A DNA stretch of 14,030 nt from Betaproteobacteria bacterium (lineage in GTDB: Bacteria; Pseudomonadota; Gammaproteobacteria; Burkholderiales; SG8-39): NCBI GenBank assembly GCA_005884335.1, contig VBCJ01000132.1, positions 1 through 14,030 of the forward strand. The letters run 5' to 3'. The position numbers were made by a program, and so were the translations under genes. Positions 13,164 to 14,030 of the stretch are shown here, in pieces. Position 1 is the stretch's first letter. Each line of letters begins with the position of its first letter. The notes under the pieces are model-generated. The model ran no database searches and was not told the origin of the DNA. It was given only the letters and a program-made list of their open reading frames with translations.

Positions 13164-14030
<867 letters not shown>

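Overview
This 14 kb window is GC-rich (by eye about two thirds G+C, no count run) and tightly packed. The dense operons, livH/M/G/F-type transport genes, EttA and third-position G/C codon use suggest a betaproteobacterium of the Burkholderiales or a relative. That assignment rests on gene style only. I saw no rRNA, tRNA, CRISPR array, insertion sequence or phage gene.

Left end (1-1802, plus strand). A small reading frame broken by one base (about 52-329) comes first. It is followed by a class II aldolase/adducin-like protein (439-1215) and a four-helix membrane protein of unknown function (1239-1802). These converge on the next operon, with only 13 bases between the two stop codons.

Centre (9788 down to 1816, minus strand). 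This is one compact operon: a secreted branched-chain-amino-acid/amide type (HAAT) binding protein, a LivH permease, a fused LivM-LivG permease/ATPase, a LivF ATPase, a type I extradiol ring-cleavage dioxygenase, a zinc-less NAD(P)H:quinone oxidoreductase-like MDR protein, a half-length MetE-like methyltransferase, and a 93-residue membrane protein. Gaps are 47 bases or less and several genes overlap or nearly touch (8-base livMG/livF overlap, GTGA overlap between MDR and MetE-like genes, 2-base gaps elsewhere). The simplest reading is uptake of a small aromatic compound followed by ring cleavage and reduction, perhaps with one-carbon or thiol chemistry by the MetE-like protein. The substrate is unknown.

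Right end (14030 down to 9918, minus strand). This holds the C-terminal half of the ribosome-associated ATPase EttA, a secreted or membrane-anchored DUF4034-like/Sel1-repeat protein, a NMT1/SsuA-type binding protein without a signal peptide or a partner transporter, a 115-residue single-helix membrane protein, and an orphan CheY/Rcp1-type response regulator. The 156-base gap before the response regulator holds several hairpins and a terminator-like element.

The most interesting points are the transporter plus ring-cleavage operon with its MetE-like gene, the LivM-LivG fusion with an atypical ABC signature, the signal-less binding protein, the frameshifted gene at the left edge, and the structured leader before the response regulator. 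I did not find a clearly new defence or mobile system.
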